A DNA stretch of 64,000 nucleotides from an uncultured Bacteroides sp. (GCF_902491285.1 NZ_CABUHK010000008.1:1-64000); one strand, 5' to 3'; positions 52,053 through 61,072 are shown, numbered from the stretch's first letter. Numbers and translations: made by a program. Notes: a model not told the origin generated them from the letters alone.

Positions 52053-52639
52053 GAAAGAATCAGGAAATAAATAAGGCGGTTGCCATTCTTCGTAAGAAGG
52101 GTGATCTCATTAGCCTGGAACAGGCCTCGGTTCTCAGTGACAGACTGAATGAACGAAGTGTCTTCGATAAGTATGTAGCAGGTGTGGCAGAAGCAGACCG
52201 TAGTGAAGGTATTTATTATGCTTGTCGTGACGCAGCACGATTCTTGAAAGGAGAATTGACGCTGGACGAACTAATTCCGGATCATGAACAGGAAGATGAT
52301 ATTGAACCGGTAGAAGAGATGATCACTATAACCGCTTCAGAATTTAGGGAGTTGTTGAGACGTGTGGAACGTCTGGAACGCCGTGCAGGATTACAGAAAA
52401 AAATATCTGCAACCAAGCGGAAAAGAGTTGAAGACATCTCTACTGATGATTTGATTTCGCAGATAGATGCCTGCAAATATATCGGATGCAGCAAGACTAC
52501 TATCAAACGTTGGGCGGACAACGGATTTATAACGGGATATCAGAAGGGACTGAATGTTTATTACAGCAAGCGTGAACTGAATCGTAGTGCTGTAGTAAAA
52601 GAACATAGGCTAAACAGAAAGGAGGCGGAACATGAATAA
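52049..52639 (+). CDS. Phage protein with C-terminal excisionase-like HTH
   Basis: 196 aa, overlapping the previous stop by 4 bp. Residues about 85-130 form a coiled-coil-like helix (EFRELLRRVERLERRAG), and about 140-185 a MerR/excisionase-type HTH (SQIDACKYIGCSKTTIKRWADN). It may bind phage DNA as a regulator, or assist the tyrosine recombinase. Confidence 0.7.
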   Translation: MRKNQEINKAVAILRKKGDLISLEQASVLSDRLNERSVFDKYVAGVAEADRSEGIYYACRDAARFLKGELTLDELIPDHEQEDDIEPVEEMITITASEFRELLRRVERLERRAGLQKKISATKRKRVEDISTDDLISQIDACKYIGCSKTTIKRWADNGFITGYQKGLNVYYSKRELNRSAVVKEHRLNRKEAEHE

Positions 52640-52934
52640 TGAATCCGACTACTGCATGTCCTACCGCATGTCGGAGGCACAGCGACTTGAATTACAAATC
52701 AGAAGGGATGAAGAACGATGGAGCACCATCTTTGATACTCTGATGGAACGTGACTTGATAGAACATTCAAGAGAGTCAGACAAGCTGCTGGAGGATTGGA
52801 ATAATCTGAACACCCGTATCGAAATGAACCGTACCCGTCTTGCCCTATTGAAATCCTCCTCAGAACTGACGGAAGAAGAAAAGAAACGTCGTCCCGGACC
52901 GGGAGGCAGCGAAAGATTTAATATAAAGTACTGA
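52632..52934 (+). CDS. Unknown small helical phage protein
   Basis: 100 aa, overlapping the previous gene by 8 bp. Almost entirely helical and charged (QRLELQIRRDEERWSTIFD), with a Pro/Gly-rich end. No family recognised. Confidence 0.6.
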   Translation: MNNESDYCMSYRMSEAQRLELQIRRDEERWSTIFDTLMERDLIEHSRESDKLLEDWNNLNTRIEMNRTRLALLKSSSELTEEEKKRRPGPGGSERFNIKY

Positions 52935-52969
52935 ATCAACATAGTATAAACGATCAAAAAACAAGTTTT

Positions 52970-53497
52970 ATGGCAAAGACAAGAGTTAAAAAAGTAGTGA
53001 TCTCCGGCATCACATCGGAGCAGGCGGAAATCGCCTTCAGTGAATTTGCAACGGCGGATGCCAAAGTGCAGAACATTCAGAGTAAAATGGATATGGAGAT
53101 CACCCGTATTCGTGACAAATATGCGGATATATTAGCAGAACAACAGGCTATCCGGGAAAAGAACTTCGAGATCATGCAGACATTCGCTACGGAACATCGT
53201 GAAGAGTTGTTCTCCAAACGTAAAAGTTACGAAAGTGCTCATGGGACATTCGGTTTCCGTACAGGAACTCCGAAACTTAAGAATGTCAAAGGCTTTACCT
53301 GGGCATCTGTCACCAATCTGGTGAAGGAATTTCTTCCCGGTTATATCCGGGTGAGCGAGGAACTGGCAAAGGATCGTCTTCTTGCTGATCGTGATAAGGA
53401 GGAAGTTGCTGGGCAATTATCTAAATGTGGCATGGTTGTAGTACAAGATGAATCATTCTATGTGGAACCCAAGAAGGAAAACGAACAGCCGGCCTGA
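52970..53497 (+). CDS. gam: Mu Gam-like host-nuclease inhibitor
   Basis: 175 aa. Coiled-coil N-terminal half (about 20-75, ITRIRDKYADILAEQQAIREK) followed by the family core SAHGTFGFRTGTPKLKNVKGFTWASV. Gam protects DNA ends from RecBCD-type nucleases. Its presence is typical of Mu-like phages. Confidence 0.9.
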   Translation: MAKTRVKKVVISGITSEQAEIAFSEFATADAKVQNIQSKMDMEITRIRDKYADILAEQQAIREKNFEIMQTFATEHREELFSKRKSYESAHGTFGFRTGTPKLKNVKGFTWASVTNLVKEFLPGYIRVSEELAKDRLLADRDKEEVAGQLSKCGMVVVQDESFYVEPKKENEQPA

Positions 53498-53663
53498 ATA
53501 CTCGTATGCTCCCATATATAGTCGCTGGGCAGTTTACCGATGGACTGAATCCGGGAATATCAGTACAGGTGATAAGGTGGCGGAATTTCCCACCCGTGAA
53601 GAAGCCCGGGAGGAATGTTATCGTCTGAACGGATGGAAATACGAGAAAACTGAAAGATCATGA
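53460..53663 (+). CDS. Unknown small phage protein
   Basis: 67 aa from the ATG at 53460 (an earlier ATG lies at 53448), overlapping the end of gam in another frame. The fold may be a small beta-alpha unit (WAVYRWTESGNISTGDKVAEFPTREEAREE). No family recognised. Confidence 0.55.
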   Translation: MWNPRRKTNSRPEYSYAPIYSRWAVYRWTESGNISTGDKVAEFPTREEAREECYRLNGWKYEKTERS

Positions 53664-53929
53664 AATTCATCTATAAGAGTAATCTCCGGCACGAACATAT
53701 GCCGGAATGGCTCAAATACATCACGGACATCACATTGGAAGAGATCAATGAATTTTTCCCCAACGGTTCCGCTTTCGAATTTGACTATCTGAAATGGGCG
53801 ATAGATGATGATCTGAAATCTCTTCCTGTAAAGAGTGAAGTATCAACGGAATTGGTAACGGAAGAAGAACAAAGAGTAATTTTCATCAAGCGATCCGGAC
53901 GAATACTGGTCTCAATCTATTTTAAATAA
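53660..53929 (+). CDS. Unknown small phage protein
   Basis: 89 aa, overlapping the previous stop (ATGA). Mixed alpha/beta with acidic middle. No family recognised. It is followed by 31 bp and the DUF4494 gene. Confidence 0.55.
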   Translation: MKFIYKSNLRHEHMPEWLKYITDITLEEINEFFPNGSAFEFDYLKWAIDDDLKSLPVKSEVSTELVTEEEQRVIFIKRSGRILVSIYFK

Positions 53930-53960
53930 CAATTAATCAACAATTAAACAACTTACAATT

Positions 53961-54440
53961 ATGGCAATGCACACATGGTTTGAATGTCGTATCCGTTACG
54001 AAAAGGTAATGGAGAACGGAATGCAGAAGAAAGTAACGGAACCTTATTTGGTAGATGCTCTCAGCTTTACAGAAGCGGAAGCACGAATTATCGAAGAGAT
54101 GACTCCATTCATATCCGGAGAATTCACCGTATCGGATATCAAGCGGGTAAATTACAGTGAACTGTTTCCAAGTGATGATGAAGCTGACGATATTTGGTTC
54201 AAATGCAAATTAAGCTTTATCACATTAGATGAAAAGAGCGGAGCAGAGAAACGTACCTTTACTAATGTATTAGTACAGGCTTCTGATTTGGGGCGTGCAA
54301 AGAAGAATCTCGATGCGGGAATGAAAGGCACGATGGCGGAATACCAAGTTTCATCGGTGACGGAGACGGCTATCATGGATGTCTATCCTTATACTGCACC
54401 GGAAGAAGAGTCTGAGTTCAAGGATGAAAAAGCGAACTAA
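53961..54440 (+). CDS. DUF4494 protein
   Basis: 159 aa. The family signature WFECRIRYEKVMENGMQKKVTEPYLVDA is at 6-33, followed by SFTEAEARIIEEMTP. DUF4494 proteins are found in Bacteroidetes, often on mobile elements. Function unknown. Confidence 0.85.
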   Translation: MAMHTWFECRIRYEKVMENGMQKKVTEPYLVDALSFTEAEARIIEEMTPFISGEFTVSDIKRVNYSELFPSDDEADDIWFKCKLSFITLDEKSGAEKRTFTNVLVQASDLGRAKKNLDAGMKGTMAEYQVSSVTETAIMDVYPYTAPEEESEFKDEKAN

Positions 54441-54636
54441 AGAAATGATACTTGTGCCACCGTTGGCATCCGCTTTGGTAGCACAAGTTTATGAGAGCAA
54501 ACTTCCGATTTCGCTCATCATCCATCGGAAAGAACACACGGGAATGATTCCTGTAACGGCGGAATATGAAGTTGGATATAATGATGCGTTTGATCAACTG
54601 CTGACAGATGTCGCACGAAAATTGAAGGTTTTATGA
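54424..54636 (+). CDS. Unknown small phage protein
   Basis: 70 aa from the ATG at 54424, which overlaps the DUF4494 stop. Beta-rich, with YEVGYNDAFDQLLTDVARKL at the end. No family recognised. Confidence 0.55.
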   Translation: MKKRTKEMILVPPLASALVAQVYESKLPISLIIHRKEHTGMIPVTAEYEVGYNDAFDQLLTDVARKLKVL

Positions 54637-54869
54637 GCAAGAAACAACAAACCTTATTGATTACTCCACCTTTATTATCAAAGGAACATCCTAATGAAAT
54701 GGAGACATTTACTGGATTCGAGTGCAGTAAATGTTACGGTAACGGTTGGATTATTGCATTGGGAGAACGTAACGAAACAGTGATAAATACGTGCCCTATC
54801 TGTGGAGGTAGTGGAAGATTAAAAGCGGTGGTAACCACAAAGTGGATACCGGATAAGAAAGAAGAATAA
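54633..54869 (+). CDS. Small zinc-ribbon-like phage protein
   Basis: 78 aa, overlapping the previous stop (ATGA). Two Cys-x2-Cys-x-Gly-x-Gly motifs, CSKCYGNG and CPICGGSG, resemble DnaJ-type zinc fingers. It is likely to bind one zinc ion. Role unknown. Confidence 0.65.
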   Translation: MSKKQQTLLITPPLLSKEHPNEMETFTGFECSKCYGNGWIIALGERNETVINTCPICGGSGRLKAVVTTKWIPDKKEE

Positions 54870-54917
54870 CCAATGACATAAAAATGAATAACCAAAGCAG
54901 TATTAGCAGTATCACAT

Positions 54918-55895
54918 TTGGTCCGTGAGGCAAAGCCAAGAAAGGACTATATCAATCACTTCCGGCAATCGAAGCCTCTTGAAGGTATTTATCTTTCAGA
55001 CTTTATCCGGGAAACAGTTGAAAAGAAATCACAGCGCAAGCCGTCAAACTCACTAGCTGTTTACAGTGCCCTGATAGGACATATAAACAGTTTCTCCGCA
55101 GAATACGATTGTGACATATTCACCAATTCCGTCACAGAAGAGTTCATTGAAGATTTTATCATTTACCTTGAGAATGTTGGTTTACGGCATAACACGATTG
55201 TAGGTTACATTATGAAATTACAATCTATGGTTCGCAAGGCTTCACAGTACAATTATGCCGTCGACCCTACTTATAATCAAATAGACTTGCATTTGGAAGA
55301 TACTTTTGCAGTCTTCTTGAGCATGAATGAGATTACGCGCATCTATTATTATAAGTTTAGGAAGCAGGATAGCAGAAGGGCGAAGGAGAAGATACGTGAT
55401 CTGTTCGTTGTTGGTTGCTTGACAGCATTGCGTTATTCGGACTATTCAACGCTGACGCAGGACAACTTCCAGAACGATTTTATCGTGAAGCGTACAAAAA
55501 AGACCAATGTCACTGTAAAGGTTCCAATGCATGATTATGTTCGCGAGATTATAGCCAAGTATGGTGGTAATATCCCTAATGGACTTTGCATTCAGTACTT
55601 TAACAAATATCTTAAACTGATCATGCACGAAATCGGATTGACAGATAAGATTACCTACTCATACACAGTAGGTGGTAAAATAAAGACAGTGACAAAAGAG
55701 AAGTGGGAACTAATCTGTAGTCACACCGCACGTCGTTCAGCCGCGACAAACCTTTATTTGACAGGAAGAATGAAGACGCTAGAGATAATGCGACTTACAG
55801 GGCATAAGACAGAACAGAACTTCTTCAGGTACATTCGCTTGACGAGTGATGATACAGCAAGATCGATAAGCGGAGATATGTTTTTTAGAAAGTAA
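54918..55895 (+). CDS. Tyrosine recombinase with an unclear start
   Basis: 325 aa read from a TTG at 54918, with a SAM-like core-binding domain (about 25-115) and catalytic domain holding Arg172 (TALRYSD), His269-x2-Arg272 (SHTARR), His296 (TGHKTEQ) and Tyr305 (FRYI). All catalytic residues are intact. An ATG at 54884 begins another frame that stops at 54926-54928 and would join this one only by a +1 shift. The N-terminal arm domain common in Bacteroides integrases is absent. It may resolve phage DNA or invert a segment rather than integrate. Confidence 0.82.
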   Translation: MVREAKPRKDYINHFRQSKPLEGIYLSDFIRETVEKKSQRKPSNSLAVYSALIGHINSFSAEYDCDIFTNSVTEEFIEDFIIYLENVGLRHNTIVGYIMKLQSMVRKASQYNYAVDPTYNQIDLHLEDTFAVFLSMNEITRIYYYKFRKQDSRRAKEKIRDLFVVGCLTALRYSDYSTLTQDNFQNDFIVKRTKKTNVTVKVPMHDYVREIIAKYGGNIPNGLCIQYFNKYLKLIMHEIGLTDKITYSYTVGGKIKTVTKEKWELICSHTARRSAATNLYLTGRMKTLEIMRLTGHKTEQNFFRYIRLTSDDTARSISGDMFFRK

Positions 55896-55902
55896 TAACC
55901 GG

Positions 55903-55928
55903 ACGTTTGCCTGTCATCAGGCAAACGT
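55903..55928 (+). terminator. Hairpin after the recombinase gene
   Basis: ACGTTTGCCTG (55903-55913) pairs perfectly with CAGGCAAACGT (55918-55928), loop TCAT. No T run follows, so it may be a weak terminator or recombinase-related inverted repeat. Confidence 0.6.
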
Positions 55929-56024
55929 TCAAATACATCTCAAATTAGGAAATGAATATCGCCCTTAATATAGGGGTTGAAAATTTATACACAATGATAA
56001 AGTTAAGTTTAAGAAAATAATGAT

Positions 56025-56258
56025 ATGAGCATAAAGATTGATAAGAGTGCGTATGAGAAACTAATCAAAGAGGATTTAGACTTTCTCAATAAACATTGTC
56101 CGAATAGTTTAGAATTAGACCATATTAAGTTAATTGTTTGTAGTTCTATTGATTGGCATTATCCGGAAAAGACTAAAAGTATGTGTCTTAAAGATAAAAC
56201 AAAGGAATGCAACTTGTGCCACGAATGCGATGTATATGTTCTTAATCCGAGTTATTAA
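56025..56258 (+). CDS. Unknown small Cys-rich phage protein
   Basis: 77 aa. C-terminal CNLCHECDVYVL holds Cys-x2-Cys-x2-Cys spacing with further Cys upstream, so metal binding is possible. No family recognised. Confidence 0.5.
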   Translation: MSIKIDKSAYEKLIKEDLDFLNKHCPNSLELDHIKLIVCSSIDWHYPEKTKSMCLKDKTKECNLCHECDVYVLNPSY

Positions 56259-56278
56259 TGACGTAAAACAGAATAAAT

Positions 56279-56641
56279 ATGAAACAATCAATTATAGAAG
56301 CAGCGCATGAGTACGCTACAGAAAAAACGAAGTTCAGAAAAGACGTCCTAAAAGAAGTTGATGCGGATAACTACGTTTCCCGCCATGCTGACAGTATGGA
56401 AGATTTTCAGTGTGGATATAGCTATTGTAAGGAACAATCTCCTTGGATAAGTGTAAAAGATAAGTTGCCAGAACCAGAGCAAGAAGTTTTTCTTTATGAT
56501 AGAGATTCTGTTAAGCATTATGCAATAGGGTGGCTTCGAAAGAAAAAAGGATATTGCAAAAGTAAATGGTTTGTAACAAATGGTTATGTCACCGATGAAA
56601 GTATTACCCACTGGATGCCAATACCGAAGTTTAACGTATAA
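56279..56641 (+). CDS. DUF551-like phage protein
   Basis: 120 aa. The C-terminal part reads WISVKDKLPEPEQEVFLYDRD and ends ITHWMPIPKFNV, the DUF551 pattern seen in many phages. N-terminal 50 residues are helical. Function unknown. Confidence 0.75.
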   Translation: MKQSIIEAAHEYATEKTKFRKDVLKEVDADNYVSRHADSMEDFQCGYSYCKEQSPWISVKDKLPEPEQEVFLYDRDSVKHYAIGWLRKKKGYCKSKWFVTNGYVTDESITHWMPIPKFNV

Positions 56642-56655
56642 CAAGAAAGAAACGA

Positions 56656-57051
56656 ATGAAACGAAAGATTCTATTAGCGTTGCTTTACCTCTCCATAGGT
56701 AGCGGAGCTTTCTTCTTTGGAGTGCACAACCAGAAGAGAGCTTATTCAAGGGGTTGCAAAGATGCATTAAACTTTGTAATATCCGAATTAGAAAACTATA
56801 GTGATTCATTAAAAAAATCAAGAGATAACATGAATAAGATAAAAATAGAAATTACTCCTAATGGCTGGGAGAGTACCGTAATCATAGACGGTAAAGAGTA
56901 TAAAGAGAAGCATGTTGCAACAGCATTTGGTTCTGAAAGTATCGAAGGTAATTTTGAAAGTGAAGACGATATACCGGAGGAAGTATATGACGCTTTAAAT
57001 TCATCTTTCCCTTTCGAGTGTATGCGGGCATTATATTCCATTGAGGATTAA
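56656..57051 (+). CDS. Unknown membrane-anchored phage protein
   Basis: 131 aa with one N-terminal helix (about 5-23, ILLALLYLSIGSGAFFFGV), then a coiled-coil-like stretch and an acidic C-terminal part. It is the last early gene before a strong terminator. Family unknown. Confidence 0.6.
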   Translation: MKRKILLALLYLSIGSGAFFFGVHNQKRAYSRGCKDALNFVISELENYSDSLKKSRDNMNKIKIEITPNGWESTVIIDGKEYKEKHVATAFGSESIEGNFESEDDIPEEVYDALNSSFPFECMRALYSIED

Positions 57052-57092
57052 CGTATAACTGAGATTAATGGAAACAGAAGTAGTCAGATAAA

Positions 57093-57135
57093 AGAAAGCC
57101 GCTGCAAGATGGATGTAGCGGCTTTCTTTTTCTTT
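57093..57135 (+). terminator. Rho-independent terminator at the end of the early region
   Basis: AGAAAGCCGCT (57093-57103) pairs perfectly with AGCGGCTTTCT (57117-57127), followed by TTTTCTTT. It separates the early genes from the next promoter. Confidence 0.9.
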
Positions 57136-57161
57136 AATGCAATATGTTTTGCGCAGATTTA

Positions 57162-57193
57162 GTTGTACCCAAATGTTATTATCATTATTTTTG
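57162..57193 (+). promoter_or_regulatory. Promoter of small HTH-like gene
   Basis: GTTG (57162-57165) and TATTTTTG (57186-57193) are 20 bp apart, with the start codon 30 bp downstream. This gives the gene its own control after the early terminator. Confidence 0.65.
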
Positions 57194-57222
57194 TATCAGG
57201 TAATCAATCAGTATTTCGGGAT

Positions 57223-57462
57223 ATGAAGAAGAATCGGACAAAAATCATAGGACGGAGCTATGCTCATAAGGTTAGCGAGATACTCCGCATTTACGATGAA
57301 CATGCACGGAGTGGCTTGAGCAACCGTGAAATCCTTCGTAGATATATCTGGCCTCTTTATCCTATCTGCGAAAAAACTTTCTATAATATCATCAACGCCA
57401 GTGCTGATCCACGCATTATCCGTCAACAGGATGAGCTGAAACGTCAGCTTTCGTTGTTCTGA
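57223..57462 (+). CDS. Small HTH-like protein, candidate middle or late regulator
   Basis: 79 aa from the ATG at 57223; a longer reading from 57163 runs through the promoter. Helical, with HTH-like VSEILRIYDEHARSGLSNREILRRYIWP. It stands alone between the early region and the left-facing late block, as Mor does in Mu. It overlaps the convergent late gene by 19 bp. The regulatory role is inferred. Confidence 0.55.
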   Translation: MKKNRTKIIGRSYAHKVSEILRIYDEHARSGLSNREILRRYIWPLYPICEKTFYNIINASADPRIIRQQDELKRQLSLF

Positions 57463-57902
57463 ATCTCATCCGCTACCGTAGTAATATATTCCGTTTCATA
57501 AACTTTAACACCTCCCGGTAATGAAAACTGGCGGCTGGTCCGACGTATCAGGACGGTATCACATCCGTCGAACCGCCAGCCGTGCAGATAAGAGTTTAAA
57601 CGCTTTGCCAGCGTGAGACGTTCGGTGACATGCTGCTCCTGCGTACTTCCATAGTGAGTATCATCATAACAGTCGAAAGCAAACCGGATTGTGAGAATAG
57701 TCTTTCCGTGCTGGAGACCATTCTTGATATTGTCCCAAGCGGTTTGAGGAATGCTGATCAGGACACAGGGAAATGTTACCGGATACTGATCCTCTCCGTT
57801 AGTGAGTGCTTCCAGTTGTCCGCAGTCTTCGTCAATGAGGGTAATTACATCACCCATCTTGCCGGCTATTTGTTGTTGAAGGTCGTTGAAAAGTTGTTCC
57901 AT
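57444..57902 (-). CDS. Phage tail-completion-like protein (gp37-type)
   Basis: 152 aa. Alpha/beta layout with PVTFPCVLISIPQTAWDN and RFDGCDTVLIRRTSRQF. It follows the G-like gene in the late block, the place where Mu-like phages carry tail terminator or gp37-type proteins. No firm family signature, so the call is from position. Confidence 0.5.
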   Translation of the reverse strand: MEQLFNDLQQQIAGKMGDVITLIDEDCGQLEALTNGEDQYPVTFPCVLISIPQTAWDNIKNGLQHGKTILTIRFAFDCYDDTHYGSTQEQHVTERLTLAKRLNSYLHGWRFDGCDTVLIRRTSRQFSLPGGVKVYETEYITTVADEIQNNES

Positions 57903-57912
57903 AATGCTGCTT

Positions 57913-58533
57913 TTAAATATTGATAATCTTTTGAATTTCCTGTTGTAGCTTATCGCTTATCTTTTTTGTCAGTTCCGTTCCGGGTGTAGATGGCATGAAC
58001 TGGCGCCTGGGAATGCGTACGGTAAGCTTAGTCTTTTTCGTCAGGGCGAGACGTTTCCAGTTTAGCGCTTCTTTAGAGGCATTCTCTTCACGTTGTTTAC
58101 GAACTTTCCCACCATGTTTCATTTTCCGTTTGATACCGGTGGCTTTGTAATACATAGCCCAGGCAAAGCGTCGCATTTTTGGAGTGACGGTAGTTTGTAC
58201 CATACCACCCTGATTGTGTATACCGGCATAAGGCACTCGGGTGAAGACCGTAACGGTTCCGTTGTCCAGTGCATATTCAATGCTTCCTGACAGATGGTTT
58301 CTGCCGGAAAGCAATGAACCGTACCGGGAGTCCGTCCCTTTCCCTCCGTTTTTCTGCCGCTCTGTCTCCTGCCATTTGTGGAAGCCATTATGGGTGAAAC
58401 CGCCCTTGCGGAAATCATCCTCAATATGCCGTTTGGCGATATTTCCAACGATGACCGGCATCTTTCGTCGTACGAGATCCTTAAGCTGTTCCTGTTTTTG
58501 CAGAATCCTACGGTTAAATTCCTGAATATCCAT
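57913..58533 (-). CDS. Mu G-like virion morphogenesis protein
   Basis: 206 aa. Typical start IQEFNRRILQKQEQLKDLVRRKMPVIVGNIAKRHIEDDFRKGGF is followed by WQETERQK, SGSIEYALDN, VTVFTRVPYAGIHNQGG and RQFMP, the pattern of the phage virion morphogenesis family (tail completion). It lies 7 bp downstream of the F-like gene. Confidence 0.85.
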   Translation of the reverse strand: MDIQEFNRRILQKQEQLKDLVRRKMPVIVGNIAKRHIEDDFRKGGFTHNGFHKWQETERQKNGGKGTDSRYGSLLSGRNHLSGSIEYALDNGTVTVFTRVPYAGIHNQGGMVQTTVTPKMRRFAWAMYYKATGIKRKMKHGGKVRKQREENASKEALNWKRLALTKKTKLTVRIPRRQFMPSTPGTELTKKISDKLQQEIQKIINI

Positions 58534-58540
58534 TTGTATC

Positions 58541-59341
58541 TTAAATAAATCTTTCCGTCAAAAAGGTTTTCACTGCTTCTTTCGCTCCCTCATAGGCATT
58601 CGTTACGTACGGATGCGTATCGCTGAACAGTCTTCCGTCTTTTCCGGGATTATTATCCAGTCCCGGTGCAGGCTGGTCTTTCGGATCATTGTCCCCATGA
58701 GGAGTTTCCGTGGACGGTTCATCCGTAGCAGCCAGTGAACATTTGCAATTCCAGCGGTCTCCCGGTCGATGAACATTCCAAAACGGGTGATTTATCGGCA
58801 GGATAGTTCCCCAAAAACCTTTATGGTCGGCTCCGGGATTTATACTGGTGCTGGGCATCCATTCCAGATTCGGCAGGATATCAGCGTATTGTTCAAAGCG
58901 CTGCCAGTCCGCTGCCTGGTGTGAACGTATGACAGCAGTGTCATATTCTGTCCGCAGCCAATGTTTTACATGATGATCCAGCATCGGGTGTACATCGTTT
59001 CTCCACTGTTCGAACGGTTTTAGATCACCATTCGAATCGAAGAGCCGTGTGGCGATATCGTTTTGCATACGGTGCACTTTGAAAGCGGAGAATACAGCAT
59101 TGCCCCAGTCTATTTTCTGCCGGAACTCCACAGGAAGTTCTGTTCCGGATTCACTGATACCTTCATCGGTGGCTTCGGTAAAAATGCGGAAAGTCTCATT
59201 GAACAGGCTTTCCTCTATCTCTGTCATGGGTTGAAAGTCCTTTTCGTATATATGCTTCAGGGCACGTTGCAGGGCTTTATTATCGAAAATAAAAGCAGAG
59301 GCTACATCTTCATCAGTGGCATCCCGATACAGATCATTCAT
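58541..59341 (-). CDS. Mu F-like minor head protein
   Basis: 266 aa. The core contains LRTEYDTAVIRSHQAADWQRFE and the MPSTSINPGADHKGFWGTILPINHPFWN to RPGDRWNCKCSL pattern of phage Mu F-like head morphogenesis proteins. Its start overlaps the portal stop. It acts early in capsid assembly with the portal. Confidence 0.9.
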   Translation of the reverse strand: MNDLYRDATDEDVASAFIFDNKALQRALKHIYEKDFQPMTEIEESLFNETFRIFTEATDEGISESGTELPVEFRQKIDWGNAVFSAFKVHRMQNDIATRLFDSNGDLKPFEQWRNDVHPMLDHHVKHWLRTEYDTAVIRSHQAADWQRFEQYADILPNLEWMPSTSINPGADHKGFWGTILPINHPFWNVHRPGDRWNCKCSLAATDEPSTETPHGDNDPKDQPAPGLDNNPGKDGRLFSDTHPYVTNAYEGAKEAVKTFLTERFI

Positions 59342-60648
59342 TACCAGTCTGAAGCCCCGTCCCTGTCCGGGGCTTTTCCGAAAAAACGGGTAGACCGGTT
59401 CTGTGGCTGTATGATCTGTGCGAACGGGTTATTCACCTTTTTCTTTTCTTCCATTTCCGCTTTCAACTGCTCATAATTATCGGGCTTTTCTACGTTCAGT
59501 TGCTCATACAGGTAGTCATCATCCAGGGGTAGGTCGAACACCGTTACAGCTTTCTCCAGCAATTCGGCACGGGTCTTTACCTGCTCCATGTCCGCGTCCT
59601 CCACATAAACGAACTCACCTCCTTTAGTATTCACTCCCAGAAATGCAAATATGTCTGTCATATCATAATTCAGCAGGTTCAGGATGGAAAGGGCATCCTG
59701 CTCTTCCAGTTCCTGCTCTATGTCCTGATGCACGGTACCCAGTGCCTGTGTGCCTGTCTCACTGGCTTCGGTGGTAAGAGTATTGCCAAGTACAGCCTTG
59801 CTCATTTCAGCATTACAGCGTTCCACGAGACTGCTGTACAGTTCACTGCTGCCTGTTGTGTTTCCTGTTTCCACAAATTCCAGGTTAGATCCTTCCGGAC
59901 AAAAGAAATCCATTCCTCCGCCTTGTTCCCGTGCAGCTTCCATTGCATTGTGCAAAGCTTCCGGGTCCGCCGCATCGTATGTATATTTACGTACCGGCAT
60001 GCCGAATATCTCGGAGAATTGCGCCCAGTCACCAATAGTTCCACGCTTATAGATAACGTATGGAGCTGTACGCGCTAGAATCCCCAGCGGTTCTTTGCCC
60101 CGTATCATCAGCAGGTCTCCATAATTATCAAAACTTTCACCGTTGATGTCTTCTTGCCGTGTTTTGATGATGCGCAACACTGGATCTATGTGTTTGCGTG
60201 GTGCCAGATAATAATCTATCCAGCCTTTGGTATTGATATAGAACTGAACGAGCGTAAATCCCCAGTATTCCGCATCCAGTGCGTCACTGATAAATCGGAG
60301 GAACCAGGGTGATGATATCTGCTCGTTCACTTTATCATCAGGTATGCCGTTACGGCGAAATTCAATCTTCCTGCTTAGTACTCCGCTTTTCCGTTTTTGT
60401 ACCACGCTGAACAGATGCGGGTCCATCAGGCTTTCGCTATAGATGTCATACAGCCTGACACGTCGTGTGAAATCTACGTTTTCAGCACTGCGGATAGCCT
60501 GCATATAGTCCCCCAGACCTATTCCGAAACGTTGTGGCTGTGTCAGTATCACTGTTGCTCCGGGACGGGTTACGTTACTCCCTTCGGTGATGCGTTTACT
60601 TTTTGCGGCTTTGTTCCGGAATACCGGAAACCTGTCTAATATATTCAT
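59341..60648 (-). CDS. Mu gp29-like portal protein
   Basis: 435 aa, DUF935 family. N-terminal ITEGSNVTRPGATVILTQPQRFGIGLGDYMQAIRSAE, then QKRKSGVLSRKIEF, IYKRGTIGDWAQFSEIFGMPVRKYTYD and TTGSSELYSSLVERCNAEMSKAVLG. It forms the ring through which DNA enters the capsid. The order terminase, gp36-like, portal, F-like differs slightly from Mu. Confidence 0.92.
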   Translation of the reverse strand: MNILDRFPVFRNKAAKSKRITEGSNVTRPGATVILTQPQRFGIGLGDYMQAIRSAENVDFTRRVRLYDIYSESLMDPHLFSVVQKRKSGVLSRKIEFRRNGIPDDKVNEQISSPWFLRFISDALDAEYWGFTLVQFYINTKGWIDYYLAPRKHIDPVLRIIKTRQEDINGESFDNYGDLLMIRGKEPLGILARTAPYVIYKRGTIGDWAQFSEIFGMPVRKYTYDAADPEALHNAMEAAREQGGGMDFFCPEGSNLEFVETGNTTGSSELYSSLVERCNAEMSKAVLGNTLTTEASETGTQALGTVHQDIEQELEEQDALSILNLLNYDMTDIFAFLGVNTKGGEFVYVEDADMEQVKTRAELLEKAVTVFDLPLDDDYLYEQLNVEKPDNYEQLKAEMEEKKKVNNPFAQIIQPQNRSTRFFGKAPDRDGASDW

Positions 60649-61070
60649 AAATGATTGGTACGTTTAGGGTTACTACTCATCAGCCAGGGGCTGTTCTTTT
60701 TCTGCTCTTCTTCCGAGAGCTTCGGTGCGCCGTCTATCGTTATTTTAAATGTTGCCACCTGTTTCAGCCATTCCATTGCACGATCGTAGCGATCCTTGCG
60801 TATCTGCGACATTTTTTGAGGGTTGTGGATACTGAACAAGTGATATACAGCGATATCTACCGCCATCATCAGTACAAGCTCATTGCGGGCCGCGCCTTCG
60901 GTCTTGAATATGGCGTCAGCGTCATATCGTGTACTGAGATATCCGCGCATTTCAGAAATGGCGCGGTCCTCGCATATCTCAATGATGGCGTTATCATTAC
61001 GGGTCAGGGCATCCAGTATTTCGCGATGGATGCTGGCATCGTAATCTTGCGGAGTTATAAATTTACTCAT
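60645..61070 (-). CDS. gp36-like (DUF1320) phage protein
   Basis: 141 aa, overlapping the portal start. Begins FITPQDYDASIHREILDALTRNDNAIIEICEDRAISEMRGYLSTRYD, matching DUF1320, which includes Mu gp36. A connector or head-completion role is likely. Confidence 0.82.
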   Translation of the reverse strand: MSKFITPQDYDASIHREILDALTRNDNAIIEICEDRAISEMRGYLSTRYDADAIFKTEGAARNELVLMMAVDIAVYHLFSIHNPQKMSQIRKDRYDRAMEWLKQVATFKITIDGAPKLSEEEQKKNSPWLMSSNPKRTNHL

Positions 61071-61072
61071 GG

